Shown here piece by piece: positions 41,077 through 49,986 of a DNA stretch of 64,000 bases. Source of the DNA: Actinokineospora enzanensis DSM 44649 (lineage in GTDB: Bacteria > Actinomycetota > Actinomycetes > Mycobacteriales > Pseudonocardiaceae); assembly GCF_000374445.1 (NCBI RefSeq), contig NZ_KB894434.1, positions 26,101-90,100 of the forward strand. Reading direction: 5' to 3'. Numbering within the stretch: the first letter of the stretch is position 1; each line of letters opens with the position of its first letter. The notes below the pieces were generated by a model. The model was not told the origin of the DNA. It was given only the letters and a program-made list of their open reading frames with translations, and made no database searches. The position numbers and the translations under genes are program-made.

Positions 41077-41493
41077 TCACCCCCGCGGCCGCGTGTCCGA
41101 AATCCAGCGGATGTTGCTCGGTCGTCTCCGCGTGGCGACGAACTCCCGGGCAGCCTCGATCACCTGGTCGACGGGCACTTCCCGACCGGGTTGCTGGGGG
41201 TAGTGGTCGCCGGTGACCGTGAAGTAGTCGACATCGGTCGTGTTGAGCCCGTGCTCGGGGATGCAGGAGCCGGTGTCCTCGTCATCCCACACCAACACCC
41301 CGACCTCCCCCCGAACTCCCACGATGAGACACCTGTCGTGGTCCGGGCTGACGTCATCGAGCCACCACACAGTGCCGCTGCGGCTGTCCACCCTGGCCTG
41401 ATCGGCTGCTCGGTTTCGCAGTGCTTCGAGTACGGGTGCGGGATCACCGTCGAGAGAGTCCAGGGAATAGACCGACTGAGGAGGGTTGGTCAT
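41077..41493 (-). CDS. Imm1-like immunity protein
   Basis: 138 residues. The pattern VGVLVWDDED, then DYFTVTGDHYPQQPGREVPVDQVIEAAREFVATRRRPSNIRW matches the Imm1 family of polymorphic-toxin immunity proteins, which are often next to nucleic-acid deaminase toxins. Its start overlaps the stop of the deaminase gene by 4 nt (ATGA). I infer that it neutralises the deaminase. Confidence 0.75.
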   Translation of the reverse strand: MTNPPQSVYSLDSLDGDPAPVLEALRNRAADQARVDSRSGTVWWLDDVSPDHDRCLIVGVRGEVGVLVWDDEDTGSCIPEHGLNTTDVDYFTVTGDHYPQQPGREVPVDQVIEAAREFVATRRRPSNIRWISDTRPRG

Positions 41494-42242
41494 GCCTGCC
41501 CTTCCACACGTAGTGTGATCGGTTGTCCTTCAGGAGTGGTTCCATACACGGTCAAGGTATAGCCACGGGGGAGATATCGCGGAAGCGCTGACGAACAACC
41601 CAGGTAGGGGCCATTGTCCGGGCAAGGTCGATGGTTGATCGTCAACCGCATGACCTGTCGTCCGGTCGCGACCATCATCGCGGCCACCTGCACCTCGACG
41701 TGCGCGGCAAGAAAGTGCGCGTTGCGCCGCCGGATCCCGACCCCGATGAGCCCTTGCTCGGCGAGCACCGCCCAGTGGTTGCCGTAGCCGGAGACCACGA
41801 CGGAGTGTCGATCGGAACCCGGGTCCGGCCAGCCATCGACATGCAGGTAACCATACGTCTTGTCGCGGTCACCGTAAGCGTCGTGCCGATCAGGCAGGCG
41901 CTCCGCACACCACGCGGCCTCGATGGGGTAGCACGCACCATCCCGCCCACGGGGTGCGGCGGTCGAAATCGGGTGGGCCTTGGTCGCCTTGCCGGTCATC
42001 GGACCGATCTGGCGGCAGGCCTCCGCGATGATCAGCTCGCGCAGCTGGATCAACTTGACCAGCACCGAGGTCAACTTGCGGTCCACCTCGCGAGCCTCGG
42101 AGACGAGCGCGGGGTGGGTCGACAGGTCGAGCACAGCCACGACCACGTTCTCGAAGGCCGCCATTCCGGTTCGCATGTCGTCGACCGGAACCGCTTCTCC
42201 CGCCGCGCGCAGGGCTGCGGCATGGTCGAGGATCGTGCTCAT
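41490..42242 (-). CDS. DddA-like (SCP1.201-type) nucleic acid deaminase toxin
   Basis: 250 residues. The C-terminal part from about 150 has the deaminase pattern: a strand-rich start (SVVVSGYGNHWAVL), the catalytic HVEVQVAAMM (His181, Glu183) and the zinc-ligand region NHRPCPDNGPYLGC (Cys207, Cys216), then LPRYLPRGYTLTVYG. This resembles the SCP1.201/DddA family that deaminates cytosine in DNA. The zinc Cys are spaced by eight residues, wider than the CxxC of DddA itself. The N-terminal 80 residues are helical and may be a delivery or partner-binding domain. It is flanked by overlapping partner and immunity genes. Confidence 0.75.
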   Translation of the reverse strand: MSTILDHAAALRAAGEAVPVDDMRTGMAAFENVVVAVLDLSTHPALVSEAREVDRKLTSVLVKLIQLRELIIAEACRQIGPMTGKATKAHPISTAAPRGRDGACYPIEAAWCAERLPDRHDAYGDRDKTYGYLHVDGWPDPGSDRHSVVVSGYGNHWAVLAEQGLIGVGIRRRNAHFLAAHVEVQVAAMMVATGRQVMRLTINHRPCPDNGPYLGCSSALPRYLPRGYTLTVYGTTPEGQPITLRVEGQA

Positions 42243-42526
42243 CCGCGCAGGTGGTGCTCGGCATGCCGGGCGATACCGGCTGCGAGCTGCTCGACGGCTG
42301 TACGGGCTTCGTCGAGCTCTGTGTGAATCTCGTCGGCAAGGCGGGTGAGGTGAGTGGAGCAGGAAGCTCCGCCGAGTTCTGTACGTACGGACTGGTGGAC
42401 TTCGCCTACCGATGTGGCAATTCCCGCTAGCCAGTTCCGGGGGAGTTGTTTGGCCAAGCTGATCAGCAGGCGAGCTTGATCGCTGATCGGTGTACTGGGG
42501 TTGTGGCCGGATGTCGATGCGGACAT
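42239..42526 (-). CDS. Small helical partner of the deaminase (WXG100/ESX-like)
   Basis: 95 residues from ATG 42526. The sequence is two long helices (DQARLLISLAKQLPRNWLAGIATSV and THLTRLADEIHTELDEARTAVEQLAAGI) joined by a turn, resembling small proteins that accompany type VII secretion effectors. Its stop overlaps the toxin start by 4 nt. It is likely a co-secreted adaptor or chaperone. A strict WXG motif is absent, although NWLAG occupies the place. Confidence 0.6.
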   Translation of the reverse strand: MSASTSGHNPSTPISDQARLLISLAKQLPRNWLAGIATSVGEVHQSVRTELGGASCSTHLTRLADEIHTELDEARTAVEQLAAGIARHAEHHLRG

Positions 42527-42586
42527 GGATTCGATCTTCTCAGCCGTCCGCTGCTTCCGGTAGCAACATGGCGGGCTCAATGCAGC

Positions 42587-43839
42587 CTACGGGGCCAGTT
42601 TGTTGCGGATCTGGTCGACGGCGTCCATCGGCAACCCCATCAACCTCACCAACGGATCACCCAACCCCAACTGAAACGCCAGATACTGCTGATCCGCATG
42701 CGAGACCCGCACCTGCACCGCCCGCCCCCCGACCGTCCCCTCCACATGCAGATCAATCCCCAACGTCAACGCCTTCGCCAGCTCAGGAAACCCGAACGTC
42801 TTCTCCGTCCGCAGCTTCTCCTCCACTACCAGAAGATCGAAAGTGAGCCGAACAGCGGTCGTGAACCGCGCGATGCTGATCTCTCCCGTCGATGTCCCGT
42901 CGGGTGTGTACGCCGTCCCGATGTGCCCGAAGGTCGTCGTCCGGTCGGGGCGCCAGGTGACGAGGAGGTCCTGCCAGGTGAGGGTGCCGGGTTCGGCGAG
43001 GGTGAGGGTGAGGCGGGAGGTGCGGGTCGAGCCCGCGGGTGGGCGGTCAGGTGTCGGATGATGGTCGCCGCTGCGGCCAGTGCGAGGAGAGCCAGTGCGC
43101 GACTCGACCCCGGAGGCTTCTCCCGGAGGGGCGGCGTCCTCCAGGGTGGGCCTTTTGGGCGGAGTTCACGGGGTCCTTCGGGGAGGTCGGCGCGGATCAG
43201 GGCGAGGGTGCTGCCGGGTTCGTCGGCGAAGCGGTCCGCGATCTCCGGGATTCCGGCCAGGGTCAGCTGTACGGCCCAGCCGGTGGTCCGGCCGGTCAGC
43301 AGGCAGGCGGACAGGTCCACGAAGGCCCGTCGTGCCGATTCATCGTGGATTCCGCCGACCCAGATGCCGGGTCGGGGCGGGTCCGGGGGATCGGAGGTGT
43401 CCTTCGCGGCCAGTGCGGTGAGGATTCGGTTGACGCGATCGTCCACTGTCGCGTCGTTCGGCTCCCCCGAGCTGATGATCAGCTCTTCGACATCCGGCTC
43501 GGGGAACTCCTCATCCACCAACTCGCGCAGCCGTTGCGGCGCGCCCGGCGTCGAATCGGCCAGCCAGCCCCGGATCAACGGCAGGACGCCGTCGGGCAGT
43601 GAATCGGTGTGGGTTCCGGCGAGCAGCAGGCTGAGGCGGATCGGGGTCGATGATGAATCCCGCCGCACAGTGGGGATCGCGCTCGCGTAGACGCGCCAGC
43701 CGGTGGCGTCGGAGCTGACCAGCAGGGTCGGTTTCTCGAATGACGTGAGCCCGCCGAACTCCGCCCACCATGGCGCCGGGGTGGTGCCCACGAAGGTGTA
43801 GTCGACTCCCCGGCCGCGGGTCCTGACATGCGTTCGCAC
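42587..43839 (-). pseudogene. Frameshifted gene of unknown function
   Basis: GTG 43839 with GAGGAGAA opens a frame of protein-like sequence for about 260 residues (DYTFVGTTPAPWWAEFGG to a hydrophobic helix ALALLALAAAATIIRHL). From about 43020 that frame turns into Pro/Ser/Arg-rich text, while the -1 frame becomes protein-like (SRLTLTLAEPGTLTWQDLLV, FGHIGTAYTPDG, then FGFPELAKALTLGIDLHVEG) and runs without a start to the TGA at 42587. I read one gene broken by a 1-nt loss or a programmed frameshift between about 43085 and 43015. The C-terminal piece could alternatively start at GTG 42826. Confidence 0.6.
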
Positions 43840-43848
43840 GGGTTCTCC

Positions 43849-43986
43849 TCACAGTTCACGGACGCGGGGACCCGGTTCCGGCTCGGCGAGCCGGTTGAGC
43901 TGGGTGCTCAGGCTCGACACCACCTGCCCCCAAGCGTCGCGCGATTCCCGTGTGGAGTTGTCCCTCTTGCCCTGCCCATCACTCAT
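43849..43986 (-). CDS. Small helical protein (45 aa)
   Basis: ATG 43986 opens a 45-residue acidic/basic helix (ESRDAWGQVVSSLSTQLNRL) that ends 9 nt before the start of the frameshifted gene. It has few features and no family. The close spacing to the next gene on the same strand supports it being translated. Confidence 0.4.
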   Translation of the reverse strand: MSDGQGKRDNSTRESRDAWGQVVSSLSTQLNRLAEPEPGPRVREL

Positions 43987-44089
43987 TCGGACCAACCCCG
44001 GGCGGATTCCCGCCAGCGCCTTTCCGGCGGTGACGGCCGAATGGTGCACCGCGAATACCAGAATCGGACTACCCGGTGCGCCGGACCGG

Positions 44090-45286
44090 TCAGCCCAGTT
44101 TGACGGGCAGGGCGAGGATGCCGCGGTGGATCAGGCTGGGCTGGTACTCCACCTCCGGCGTGGCCAGGCTCAACGACGGCGCCCGGTCCAGCAACGCGCG
44201 GAACGCGGTCTCGGCTTCCAACCGGGCCAGGGGAGCGCCGACGCAGTAGTGAAGGCCGAGGCTGAAACCCATGTGGCGGCGGGCGGGGCGGTTGCCCTCG
44301 TAGCGGGTGATGTCGAGGGAGTCGGCGTTCTCATAGACGAGTTCGTCCCGGCTGGCAGAGGCCGTCAGGACCACCACCCCGTCACCGCGTTTGAACTCGT
44401 GGGTGCCGACAGTGGTGTCGGACAGGGCGACGCGGATGGTGAACTGGGTCGGGGCGTCGTAGCGGAGCATCTCGTCGATGGCGGAGGCCATCAGGTCCGG
44501 GCGGGCGCGCAGCAGGTCCAGTTGGTCCGGGTTGCGCAGGAGGGCGAGCATGCCGTTGCCGATGAGGTTGATCGACGTCTCCATCCCCGCCACCAACAGC
44601 AGCAGGCACAGCCCGAGCACCTCCCGCTCGGACAGCTGGTCACCGGCCTGCTCGACCGCGATCAGCTCGCTGAGCAGGTCGTCCGTCGGTCGGGCCTTCT
44701 TCTCCTGGATCAGCGCGTGGAAGTACGTCAGGCACTCCTGTGCCGCCACGCCTCGCGCCTCGATGGCGTCCGCGTTCAGTAGGTGGTCAGGGTCGCTGCC
44801 CCGCGCGATGGCGAGCTGCCACCGCCGGAACAGATGACCATCCGACACCGGCGCGCCCAACAACCGCCCTGGGATCATGGCGACCGCCAACGGCACCGCC
44901 AGTCCATTGAGGACGTCGATCTCGCCTGCCGACAACGCCTCGTCCATAAGAGACGACACCACGTTCTGTGCCAACGGGACCATGTCCGCCACAGTTCGCG
45001 GTGTGAAAGCCTTGTTCACCAACCCGCGCAGACGCCCGTGCTCCGGTGGGTCCATTCGCACGAACGAACCGGGAATCGCGGCCACCGTGTCCCGAAAAGG
45101 ACTGATACCCGCCGAATATCCGTGCCCCCACTCGGAACCCGTGAGCACGGCCGAGCACTCGTCATACCGGGTCGCGATGGTGACCGGTACGTCGTCCATC
45201 TCGTGCGGGATCAGCCCGCCCTCCGCACGCAGGCGCGCGTAGCCCGGGTACGGGTCGGTGTTGTCGTCCACCCAGAAGGCGGTCAT
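44090..45286 (-). CDS. Cytochrome P450
   Basis: 398 residues from ATG 45286, which overlaps the stop of the upstream P450 gene by 3 nt (ATGA). The I-helix is LLVAGMETSINLIG, the K-helix EMLRYDAP and the haem loop FSLGLHYCVGAPLARLE with the thiolate Cys. It shares the last region with the next P450, suggesting an old tandem duplication. It belongs to the biosynthetic cluster that spreads right; the substrate is unknown, and no dedicated ferredoxin is seen. Confidence 0.93.
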   Translation of the reverse strand: MTAFWVDDNTDPYPGYARLRAEGGLIPHEMDDVPVTIATRYDECSAVLTGSEWGHGYSAGISPFRDTVAAIPGSFVRMDPPEHGRLRGLVNKAFTPRTVADMVPLAQNVVSSLMDEALSAGEIDVLNGLAVPLAVAMIPGRLLGAPVSDGHLFRRWQLAIARGSDPDHLLNADAIEARGVAAQECLTYFHALIQEKKARPTDDLLSELIAVEQAGDQLSEREVLGLCLLLLVAGMETSINLIGNGMLALLRNPDQLDLLRARPDLMASAIDEMLRYDAPTQFTIRVALSDTTVGTHEFKRGDGVVVLTASASRDELVYENADSLDITRYEGNRPARRHMGFSLGLHYCVGAPLARLEAETAFRALLDRAPSLSLATPEVEYQPSLIHRGILALPVKLG

Positions 45287-46527
45287 CGGGTCTCCTCGGG
45301 CCGGACGTGGACGGGAAGCGCGGACATGCCGCGTACGACCAGGTTCGGCCGGTACGGCGGCGGGTCCTGATGCAGTGTGAACCCGGCCACCCGGGTGGCG
45401 ATGGCGCGCAGCGTCATCTCCATCTCCAGCCGGGCCAGCGGGGCGCCGATGCAGTAGTGCAGGCCAAGCCCGAACGACAGGTGGCGGTTGGTCTTCTTGC
45501 CCGCCGCGTAGCGGGTCAGGTCCAGGCGGTCGGGGTCGGGGAACGCCTGCGGGTCGCGGTTGGCGGAGCCGAACAGGACGATCACCGCGTCGCCCGGCTG
45601 GAACGTGCGGCCGGACACGGTGATCTCGGCGCGGGCCGTGCGGGTGGTCAGGTGGACCGGCGCGTCGTAGCGCAGGATCTCGTCGGCGGCCGGGGCGGCC
45701 AGGTCCGGGTCGGACTTCAGCAGCGCGAACTGGTCCGGGTTCCGGATCAGTGCCAGCACGCCGTTGCCGATCAGGTTCACCGTCGTCTCGTGTCCGGCGA
45801 CGACCAGGATCAGCAGCGTGCCCAGCAGCTCCGTCGGCGACATCCGCGCGCCCTCGGCCTCGGCGCGCACCAACCGGCTGATCAGGTCGTCCTGCGGGTT
45901 CTTTCGGCGCTCGGCCAGCAGGTCGCCGAAGAACGAGGTGAAGTCGTGCACCGCGGTCGTGCGCGCGGCCAGTTCCTCCGGTGACAGCAACGCGTCCGGG
46001 TCCAGGCCGCGGGCGATGCCCGCGGACATGTGGCGGACGTGCTCGTGCGCGTCGACGGGCACGCCAAGCAGCTCGCACACCATGGTCAGCGGCAGCGGGT
46101 AGGCCAGCGACTCCAGCAGGTCGACCTCCTGCTCGGCCAGCACCTTGTCCATCAGGTCCGCCACGACCTGCTCGGTGCGCGCCCGCAGGCCCTCGACCGT
46201 GCGCATGGTGAACGCCTTGGACACCAGGCCGCGCAGCCGGGTGTGGTCCGGCGGCTCCATCCACAGGAACGACCCGGGCAGCTCGACATCGCTGTTCGGG
46301 TGCAGCAGCTCGGATTCCTCGGCGTGGCTCCACGCCGGGTTCTGCATGATCTCGTCGGCCTCGCGGTAGCCGGGGACCAGCTGGGTGCCCAGCGGGCCGA
46401 GCACGAACGGCCCCGCCGCGCGCAGCACCTCGTACGCGCGGTACGGGTCGTGCCGGGTGTGCGGGGCGACGGATTCGAGGACGGCCGTCTGCACCGGGGT
46501 GAGCGCGGTGGGCTGGTCTTCGTGCAC
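45283..46527 (-). CDS. Cytochrome P450
   Basis: 414 residues from GTG 46527, chosen for GGAG 5 nt upstream over an in-frame start at 46611. The I-helix is LVVAGHETTVNLIG, the K-helix EILRYDAP and the haem loop FGLGLHYCIGAPLARLE. It forms an overlapping pair with the P450 at 44090 and is divergent from the deleted P450 at 46863. Two P450s acting in sequence on one scaffold is a fair guess. Confidence 0.93.
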   Translation of the reverse strand: MHEDQPTALTPVQTAVLESVAPHTRHDPYRAYEVLRAAGPFVLGPLGTQLVPGYREADEIMQNPAWSHAEESELLHPNSDVELPGSFLWMEPPDHTRLRGLVSKAFTMRTVEGLRARTEQVVADLMDKVLAEQEVDLLESLAYPLPLTMVCELLGVPVDAHEHVRHMSAGIARGLDPDALLSPEELAARTTAVHDFTSFFGDLLAERRKNPQDDLISRLVRAEAEGARMSPTELLGTLLILVVAGHETTVNLIGNGVLALIRNPDQFALLKSDPDLAAPAADEILRYDAPVHLTTRTARAEITVSGRTFQPGDAVIVLFGSANRDPQAFPDPDRLDLTRYAAGKKTNRHLSFGLGLHYCIGAPLARLEMEMTLRAIATRVAGFTLHQDPPPYRPNLVVRGMSALPVHVRPEETR

Positions 46528-46862
46528 GGCAACTCCGGTTCGGTTCGTTCCTGCCGGTCCTGGGAAATGCTCGCCACCGATATCCGGCCGGGTCAAGCGG
46601 GCATTCCGCACAACGATCGCGTCATTGGCCCGCGCGATCGGCGGTCGGCGGCAGCGGGGCCTGCGTCAACTCTCGGTGAACACTTCGGACGGTCGCGGGG
46701 CCTTGGCGCGATCATGTGGTGCGATCGTGGCCTGGTCAACCCCCATGCCCGCGGCCGATCGCGCGATCGGGCATTCGTGATCGGCCGCCGCGATGACGCT
46801 ATCGGCAGCACTTATCGTGCGGGAGCCCAGGACGACCGACGGCGCGCATTCACGGGCAATTC
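46528..46862. promoter_or_regulatory. Divergent promoter region of the biosynthetic cluster, with a 16-bp palindrome
   Basis: 335 bases between the minus-strand P450 pair and the plus-strand FAAL cassette. A perfect 16-bp palindrome (CCGATCGCGCGATCGG) lies at 46755-46770, and GCGATC occurs several more times at 46620-46800. The region is a plausible operator for one of the LysR regulators. Confidence 0.5.
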
Positions 46863-47522
46863 ATGCCGACGCCACGAATCGCTGATTCGCTTCCTGGCGT
46901 GAATTCCGCGAGCGAGGCGCTCACCCGGCTGTTCCACCCGGACAGCCGGGCCGACCCGTACGCCCCGGCCGCCGAGCTGCGCGCGCTGGGCCCGGTGCAC
47001 CGCACCCCGCTGGGCCTGCGTCTGCTAACCCGCTACCAGTACCAGGACTGTGCGGGCGTGCTGCAGATCCCCGCGTGGAGCCACGCCGACGAGGCCGCGC
47101 AGCTGCACCCCAGTGTGTCCGCCGCGGACGCCGCGCACGAGATGCTCCGCTACGAGCCCCCGGTCCAGCTGACGACCCGCTCGGCGACCAAGCCGATGAC
47201 GGTCGCGGGGGAGGATTTCGCACCCGGCGACGGCGTGGTCGTCCTGATCAACTCGGGCAACCGGGACGAATCCGTGTTCACCGACCCGGACCGGCTGGAC
47301 GTGCGGCGGTTCGACCCGGCTGGCGGCACCCGCAAGCACCTCGCGTTCAGCCACGGCCCGCACTTCTGCCTCGGCGCCCCGCTCGCCCGTCTGGAAAGCA
47401 CTGTCCTGTTCGAACGGCTGCTGCGTCGCGCGCCGGACTTCGAGGTGCTCGACCTGGCCCCGCGCTACCGGTCGAGCGTGTCCATGCGCGGCCCCGAGAC
47501 GCTGCCCGTCCGGTTCCGCTGA
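46863..47522 (+). pseudogene. Internally deleted cytochrome P450
   Basis: 219 residues in one open frame. The first 82 or so align with a P450 N-terminus (ALGPVHRTPLGLRLLTRY, IPAWSHADEAAQLHP). Then at about 47110 it jumps straight to the K-helix (HEMLRYEPPVQL) and continues to a normal haem loop (FSHGPHFCLGAPLARLE) and C-terminus. About 185 residues, including the oxygen-activating I-helix, are missing. It cannot be a working monooxygenase of the usual fold. The frame is intact, and the FAAL gene starts 11 nt later, so it may persist as the leader gene of the cassette. Confidence 0.75.
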
Positions 47523-47533
47523 AGGGAGTCACC

Positions 47534-49156
47534 GTGAGCGACACACTGCACACGATCCTCGCCGGGGTCGCCGCCGAGCACCCGGACGTCCGCGCCACCT
47601 TCCCGTCGGAACGCGAGTCGGTCACCTACGCCGAGCTGCACGGCTCCGCCCAGGCCATGGCGTCCGGCCTCGTGGCGAAGGGTGTGGAACGGGGCGAACC
47701 GGTCGGCATCCTGTGCCCGAACGCCCCCGAGTTCCTGCGCTCGTTGTTCGCCGTCAGCGCGTCAGGCGGTGCCGCCACCCCACTCCCGCTGCCTCTGGGC
47801 ATGCGCCACGCCGGCGCCTACCCGGCCCGGCTGGCCGCGATCTCCGAGGCCGCCGGGATGCGGCGTGTCCTGGTGTCCCACCGATTCGCGGCGCTGGCCG
47901 ACGGTCTCAAGGAGACCGTCCCGCACCTCGAACTCATCAACACCGACGAGATCCACGGCGACGCCCCGTTGCCCACCGTCACCCCCGACGACCTGGCGAT
48001 CGTCCAGTTCACCTCCGGCAGCACGGCCCTGCCCAAGGGCGTGCGCCTCACCCACGCCAACATCGTCGCCGGTCTGCTCGCCATCCGCGAAGGCATCGCG
48101 CTCGGTCAGACCGACGGCGGCGGCTTCTGGCTGCCGCTGTTTCACGACATGGGCCTGTTCGGCACGCTCTCCGCCGTCATGATCGGCATCCCGGCGTACG
48201 TGTGGTCGCCGCTGTCGTTCATCAAAGACCCGGCCCGCTGGCTGCACGAGTTCCTGGACAGCGGCGTCACCATCACCGCCATGCCGAGCTTCGGCTACGA
48301 CCAGCTCGCCGCCGCCTTCACCGACGCGGAGGCCGCCGAGCTGGACATGGCGCACTGGCGGATCGCGTTCAACGGCGCCGAGCCCATCGCAGAGCCCGCC
48401 GTGCGTGCGTTCCTGGACCGCTTCACCCCGGGCGGGTTCCGGCCGGAGAGCATGTTCGGCGTCTACGGCATGGCCGAGGCCACGCTGGCCGTCACGTTCC
48501 CGCCGCTGGGGCGTGAGCCGGTGTTCGAGCACGTCGACCGGGACAAGCTCGCCGACGGCGGCCGTGCCGTCCAGGTGGAAGCCGACGCACCCGGGTCCCG
48601 CGCGGTGGCCGGGGTGGGCCGTCCGGTGCGGGGCCTGCGGCTGCGGATCGTCGACCCCGAGGCGGGCGGCGAGCTCCCGGACGGTCAGGTCGGCGAGATC
48701 CACATCCAGGGTGACCCGGTGACGGCGGGCTACCTCGCCGCTACTGCTGTCCAGACCCATACCGGCGGCTGGTTGCCCACAGGGGATCTCGGCTATCGGC
48801 GCGACGGTGAACTGTTCGTCACCGGCAGGCGCAAAGAGATGATCACCGTGCGCGGCGCCAACTTCTACCCGCAGGACGTCGAGGCCGCCGCGCGAGACCT
48901 CCCCGGCGTCTACAAGGGACGATGTGTGGCAGTGTCCGCACCGGACGGAACCGAGACCATGTGGCTCATCGTCGAGTCCAACCGCAAGGGCGCGGACGCC
49001 GAAGCGCTCGCCGCCGCACTGCGCAAGGCCGTCGCCAACGAGCTGGGCCTGGCCGCCGTCACCGTCCACCTTGTAGCCCCGCGCTCGTTGCCGCGCACCA
49101 GCTCCGGCAAGTTCCAGCGCCTCGCCGCCCGCGACCTCGTCCAGCGACATTCCTGA
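47534..49156 (+). CDS. Fatty acyl-AMP ligase (FAAL)
   Basis: 540 residues from GTG 47534 with GAAGGGAG upstream. P-loop FTSGSTALPKG (159-169), the FAAL-typical WLPLFHDMG (199-207), GVYGMAEATLAV, WLPTGDLGY and the C-terminal Lys in SSGKFQRLA. FAALs adenylate a free fatty acid and load it onto an acyl carrier protein, here very likely the ACP at 50489. It starts a run of six genes that mostly overlap. Confidence 0.9.
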   Translation: MSDTLHTILAGVAAEHPDVRATFPSERESVTYAELHGSAQAMASGLVAKGVERGEPVGILCPNAPEFLRSLFAVSASGGAATPLPLPLGMRHAGAYPARLAAISEAAGMRRVLVSHRFAALADGLKETVPHLELINTDEIHGDAPLPTVTPDDLAIVQFTSGSTALPKGVRLTHANIVAGLLAIREGIALGQTDGGGFWLPLFHDMGLFGTLSAVMIGIPAYVWSPLSFIKDPARWLHEFLDSGVTITAMPSFGYDQLAAAFTDAEAAELDMAHWRIAFNGAEPIAEPAVRAFLDRFTPGGFRPESMFGVYGMAEATLAVTFPPLGREPVFEHVDRDKLADGGRAVQVEADAPGSRAVAGVGRPVRGLRLRIVDPEAGGELPDGQVGEIHIQGDPVTAGYLAATAVQTHTGGWLPTGDLGYRRDGELFVTGRRKEMITVRGANFYPQDVEAAARDLPGVYKGRCVAVSAPDGTETMWLIVESNRKGADAEALAAALRKAVANELGLAAVTVHLVAPRSLPRTSSGKFQRLAARDLVQRHS

Positions 49157-49191
49157 ACCGCAAGCCAGCACTTCTGATTGAGGAGCCACCC

Positions 49192-49986
49192 GTGCACAGC
49201 TACGACGTCTTCCGCCACTACGAGCGCCTGCACTGGAAGCTCGCCGACCTCGACGTGGACTCCATCGACCGGGACCTGGTCAAGCCGGAGTACATCACCC
49301 TGGCCAAGAGCGCGACCATGGGCGAGTCCAATGTGATCGCCGCCGTGCACGGGTTCCTCAACGAGTTCGTCGACGACTACGACTTCTCCACCTTCGCCGT
49401 GGTCTGGGGCTACCAGGAGGTCCAGCACCACTACGCGTTCCGGTCCTGGCTGGCGGGCGTCGGCGAGTCGGTGGACGACCGCGCGGTGGACGCCATGCGC
49501 GAGCCCTACGCGCCGGGCACCACGCCGTCGGCCACGCTGGCCACCAACATCATCTCCGAGCTGACCGTGAACCACGTCTACCGCGCGGTCTCCGCCTGGG
49601 TCGACGAACCGGTCCTCAAGGGACTGTTGCTGACCGCGAGCCGGGACGAGGCCGGGCACGCCCGCGAGTTCATCCACTACACCACCGAGCGGCTGGCCAA
49701 GCGCCCCGAGGAGCTGCCCTCGGTGCTGGAGACCCTCTACGTCTACAGCTCCGAGGCGAAGATCAAGCACCCGGTGAGCACCTTCAAGTCCGGTATCGGC
49801 GAGGGCGTCGAGGACCACGAGACCATCGACACCGGGTTCGAGCTGTTCCTGGAGAAGGTGGCCGCCGACGGCGAGCTGGACGTGCTGCAGGACAAGATCC
49901 GGCGCACCTTCGGCAGCATGACCGGGCTGGACCTGAGCAGCAACGCCAAGGTGCGCCGGGCGCTGGCCGAGGTGCTGGCCGCGTGA
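49192..49986 (+). CDS. Diiron ferritin-like oxidase, acyl-ACP desaturase family
   Basis: 264 residues from GTG 49192 with GAGGAG. The four-helix iron ligand pattern is visible: Glu in ATMGESNVIA, GYQEVQHHYAF (ExxH), Glu in NIISELTVNHVY and SRDEAGHAREF (ExxH). This matches the soluble acyl-ACP desaturase (DesA/FA_desaturase_2) fold, which uses O2 and electrons to desaturate or hydroxylate an ACP-bound chain. A paralogue-like second enzyme is at 51597. It is encoded between the FAAL and a thioesterase. Confidence 0.82.
   Translation: MHSYDVFRHYERLHWKLADLDVDSIDRDLVKPEYITLAKSATMGESNVIAAVHGFLNEFVDDYDFSTFAVVWGYQEVQHHYAFRSWLAGVGESVDDRAVDAMREPYAPGTTPSATLATNIISELTVNHVYRAVSAWVDEPVLKGLLLTASRDEAGHAREFIHYTTERLAKRPEELPSVLETLYVYSSEAKIKHPVSTFKSGIGEGVEDHETIDTGFELFLEKVAADGELDVLQDKIRRTFGSMTGLDLSSNAKVRRALAEVLAA

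Noticed and set aside
44090..46333. One very long minus-strand reading frame covering both P450 genes
   Set aside because: Only its 3' part from 45286 is protein-like (P450). The 5' part is the out-of-frame shadow of the second P450, rich in Arg, Gly and Pro.
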